In this document: positions 61,407 to 64,000 of the stretch, in pieces
How the letters are laid out: each line of letters opens with the position of its first letter
How positions within the stretch are numbered: position 1 is the first letter of the stretch
Assembly (NCBI GenBank): GCA_918026815.1
Contig: CAKJVC010000182.1
Location: 1-64,000, forward strand
Source of the DNA: Chalara sp. BL73
Taxonomy: Eukaryota; Ascomycota; Leotiomycetes; Helotiales
Direction of reading: 5' to 3'
DNA: 64,000 bases
Program-made: the position numbers and the translations under genes
Notes under the pieces: generated by a model
Seen by the model: the letters and a program-made list of their open reading frames with translations, nothing else
What the model was told of the DNA's origin: nothing
The model's database searches: none

Positions 61407-62167
61407 CCTAATGTGATTCCACCTGGTGAAGCTAGCCTTGGTGCGGAGCTCCGAGTAGTCGAGATTGGATGGCATCCAGTAGCAGGCATGGGAGGCAAAT
61501 GGTTCGCAGAGAAATCTGGTCTAGGAAAGGTGATAACTAAAAGCATTGGGAAGTATCCTGACCCGACACAACACTGGGCCGTTCTGGTTGGAGAATATGC
61601 CCATCAACTCTGGATGGATGAGCATCTTCATGTGATATACACTAATGAAAAAATTGTCCCAACTGAGTGGCACACGTTCGAAGCAGGCAAAACAAGATTT
61701 ACCGATGAAGCCTTGAGACAAGCTGGTAAGTTGGTCTTGTATCCAAATCATAGTCCTTGAGGGTTTGACATGGCATCAGGCGAAATGATCAGTAAGTAAC
61801 ACAGCCAAATTTCCTGATCGTCCGGTTGCGTCATATTATCGCCATGGCCGTCATTCCTCTCATCAACAACTGACAATCGGCCAACGTAGTCCATAGAATG
61901 AGGGAAAAGCGACCTGCGTATAATTTGATCAGCAATAATTGTCAAAATTTTGCGGTTGATATGTTGGACGCTATCCAAATTGGAGCCCACAGAGAATTTG
62001 CAACGACATTTGCATTGTACCAGGCAGCGACAGGCTCTGGGACAATCAAAGACTTGTTTATCGATAAATATCCCGACGAGAAAAAAGAGACGAACACTGT
62101 ACCGCATGCCGAGCAAGTTATCGAAGCCAATACCCCTCAACTGGACAATCACCATCACCTTTGTTAA
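61407..62167 (+). CDS. LRAT/PPPDE-like papain-fold protein (5' exon unresolved)
   Basis: Exons 61407-61725, 61780-61791 (12-nt microexon) and 61890-62167; introns 61726-61779 (GTAAG...CAG) and 61792-61889 (GTAAG...TAG). The joined frame reads RQAGGEMIIHRMREKRPAYNLISNNCQNFA. QHWAVLVGEY supplies a candidate catalytic His and NNCQNFAVDMLDAI a candidate Cys. This is the H...NC layout of LRAT- or PPPDE-type circularly permuted papain folds, which are acyltransferases or deubiquitinase-like peptidases; substrate unknown. There is no signal peptide in the part seen. The open frame begins after TTCTAG at 61406 without an ATG, so a short first exon lies upstream. Candidates start at 61259 (MDQSQH, phase fits) or 61300. 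It ends HHHLC-stop and is convergent with NCR1. Confidence 0.6.
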
Positions 62168-62554
62168 AAATAAATACATACGGTATGAAAATATGGCATC
62201 GATCAAAGGAATCCAGACGATGACTTGATTGCTTTATGGATGTAGGGGCGGTTGGGTATGCTAAGATGCACTATTGACAAAGCTAGGCTAGTGTAAGGAG
62301 AAACTGCGTGAAGTGTTTTGCAGCAAGTCGGTAGGCAAGCACGCTCCAGTCGCGATGATGAGATTCCCCTCAGCATCTGTTCCAGACCCTTCACATGTAT
62401 GGTTGCCAGTCCTGGATATAGCTAAATTTGTAGGGGATGACGTTGGCGGTGCAGGATTAATTCATTGCTAAACAAAAATCGAACGCTGCTTGATGCGTAT
62501 AATTCACATATCTGATGATTATGGTGTTCCAAATCCAGATGTATCTAGCTAATT
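62168..62554. other. Convergent 3' flank, nothing recognised
   Basis: 387 bp between the stop codons of the LRAT/PPPDE-like gene and NCR1. Expected to hold both 3' UTRs. No repeat or RNA gene seen. Confidence 0.5.
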
Positions 62555-64000
62555 CTAGTAATCATCATCAGAATCGCTATTATCTCTTGGCAGCAAGGCT
62601 CTCCTGTTTGCCAAGTCCTCCTCTAATCCGCCACTACTCTCTGGATCAACATACCCCTCCCCTCCAAGAAAGCTTAGCGCCACAGGTAGAAATATCAGAG
62701 CATGGGTGGCGCCAAATACTACCAGAGCCAGCCATATTCTGAAGTAATAAATTTCAAAGATCTTACTTCTCGTGAATGCGAGGACACAAACGCCGAGCAG
62801 TTTAGTGATGGTGATGCCGGAGAAAACGGAACCGCCAACATTCACGACCGAGGTCCAGGCTCGAGCATCATGACCGCGGAATTTATTCTTTGCGCGCTCC
62901 ATAATGGTGCGAGAAGGAAACATGAATGCTCGTGCTATATGTGCGCAGAACTCCACACCAATACCAACGCAGATGACAAGGTTGACTAGACTGACTGCAT
63001 TAAGAGAAACATTGAAGACAGCCATAGTACCAATGATATCGACAACGATCATTATAACCGTGACTGTGATAACCATGCCGGTCTTGACCGAACCGAGGAG
63101 AATTGATGAGAAGACAAAGATCATCGCGAATGCTGAGCCAAGCAGAGTCGCCGTCAAGCGAACTATGCTAGCATACTGGTCGAAGAAGATGTAGAATATG
63201 CTGTAAGGAAAAACCTCAATGCCAGTGCTCGTTTTCATACTATCTGCTATTCTGCGAGCTGAGGCATAGGCTGCAATAAAATCTTCTTGACTGCGAAGTG
63301 GAGTGTGACTTGTTCGGAAGTGACTTGCTGGAATGGTATCTCTCTTATCGTCGATAACGATAGCGTTGCTATAAGATGCTTTACCACCTAGAGGGCATTC
63401 CGCATTCGTTGGCGCGTCGACCCATTTTTTCAGGTAGCGGACGAATTCCTGACCTTCAGGCATGCCATACAAGGTAATATTCCATTCAGGTTCGCGGTCA
63501 CGGAAGCACGTCTTCCCGTCCTCCACACAACACTCTTCGAGTCCAGGATCTAACCAACGTAAGTAGTCGTCTATCCAATTGGCAGGAGTTGAGGCGATAT
63601 AAGATGAATCTGGTCTTTTACGTTCTTGCTCAAGAACATTTGTAAGAGATGCTTGTTCGCAAGTTGTAAATCGAGAGCAAAGTTGCTGCTGGTGACTACG
63701 CTCTGTGCTGTTTAGTTCCCGGGTGACAAAATACACAGGCGGCCCAGAATCAAAATACTCATAAAGATCATTGAAGTATGGGATGAGGTAAGATCCGTCC
63801 GGAATAGCAACTCGTTGGTCTAAGCCTAAGGTGATGGCTGGGACCAGTGACACACCAGCTGTGAAAATGCCTAGGAACACCACGACTACGGTGACCTTTA
63901 CCTTCTTTCCGAGAAGCAATGGGGCATAAGTCCGACGTATAAATTTCTGTAGGGCGCTTTCATCTTGTCCCTCATATTGGCCTATGTACCCGTTGCCATT
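62555..64000 (-). CDS. NCR1: NPC1-related sterol transporter, C-terminal part (5' off window)
   Basis: C-terminal third (about 480 aa) of a Niemann-Pick C1-type protein that moves sterols out of the vacuole/lysosome membrane. The frame is open from the window edge (NGNGYIGQYEGQDESALQKFIRRTYAPLLLGKK). It then has a transmembrane helix (VKVTVVVVFLGIFTAGVSLVPAITLGL) and the luminal domain with ECCVEDGKTCF and WITLYGMPEGQEF-type text (Cys-rich, N-glycosylation sites NST and NIT). The last RND-type bundle of membrane helices follows, including the conserved NLVICVGIGVEFCAHIARAF and VFGATHALIFLPVALSFLG. The tail is acidic (SDSDDDY). No intron in this part. The sterol-sensing domain would lie beyond the edge. 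Full-length fungal homologues are about 1270 aa. Confidence 0.92.
   Translation of the reverse strand, partial: NGNGYIGQYEGQDESALQKFIRRTYAPLLLGKKVKVTVVVVFLGIFTAGVSLVPAITLGLDQRVAIPDGSYLIPYFNDLYEYFDSGPPVYFVTRELNSTERSHQQQLCSRFTTCEQASLTNVLEQERKRPDSSYIASTPANWIDDYLRWLDPGLEECCVEDGKTCFRDREPEWNITLYGMPEGQEFVRYLKKWVDAPTNAECPLGGKASYSNAIVIDDKRDTIPASHFRTSHTPLRSQEDFIAAYASARRIADSMKTSTGIEVFPYSIFYIFFDQYASIVRLTATLLGSAFAMIFVFSSILLGSVKTGMVITVTVIMIVVDIIGTMAVFNVSLNAVSLVNLVICVGIGVEFCAHIARAFMFPSRTIMERAKNKFRGHDARAWTSVVNVGGSVFSGITITKLLGVCVLAFTRSKIFEIYYFRIWLALVVFGATHALIFLPVALSFLGGEGYVDPESSGGLEEDLANRRALLPRDNSDSDDDY

Overview
The window looks like a filamentous ascomycete (Pezizomycotina) chromosome segment. The genes have short 48-65 nt GT-AG introns, the housekeeping proteins are fungal, and a repeat block carries dense C-to-T / G-to-A decay of the repeat-induced point mutation (RIP) type. 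I cannot place it below class level from sequence alone.

Left arm (1-16.2 kb, ordinary base composition): RPA190 (RNA polymerase I largest subunit, minus, last few codons off the edge), PRP3 (U4/U6 snRNP, plus) and RAD3/XPD (TFIIH helicase, minus, 8 exons including a 10-nt microexon). RPA190 and PRP3 are divergent; PRP3 and RAD3 are convergent. A 2.6 kb interval follows with no secure gene but one plausible 66-aa two-exon ORF. Then comes a divergent histone H3 (minus) / H4 (plus) pair around a 0.9 kb shared promoter. From 14.6 to 16.2 kb I see no gene.

Centre (16.2-60.45 kb): a nested transposon block. Very AT-rich, RIP-decayed Ty3/gypsy relics (called G1, G2, G2b and G3 here) alternate with GC-richer islands made of one Tad1/I-like LINE family. 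That LINE has ORF1 with zinc knuckles, ORF2 with endonuclease, RT, RNase H and a C-terminal CCHC-like motif, a palindromic 3' UTR and an (AAT)n tail. There are four LINE copies plus a small 3' fragment carrying a 68-unit ATT microsatellite. Solo LTRs of several families are scattered through the block, some with clear 5-bp target duplications. G1 (37794-44438) is a complete chromovirus-type gypsy element with two 453-bp LTRs, an AAACT target duplication, a chromodomain and an antisense Cys-rich ORF. The halves of G2 lie in opposite orientation at 35870-45271 and 55765-60139, each touching a LINE at the same RT codons. This is best explained by an inversion through two oppositely oriented LINE copies.

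Right arm (60.45-64 kb): a small multi-exon gene for an LRAT/PPPDE-like papain-fold protein, then the 3' end of NCR1 (Niemann-Pick C1-related sterol transporter, minus, running off the edge).

The housekeeping genes are unrelated and unlinked in function: rRNA transcription, splicing, NER/transcription, chromatin and sterol transport. The biological interest is in the transposon block. It holds a LINE copy with a chimeric 5' end that begins near the predicted start site of a copia-like LTR, a LINE inserted in a LINE with a ~170-bp target duplication, LINE damage limited to Trp codons at the stops I checked, and LTRs carrying repeated CACGTG or TGAGTCA sites.
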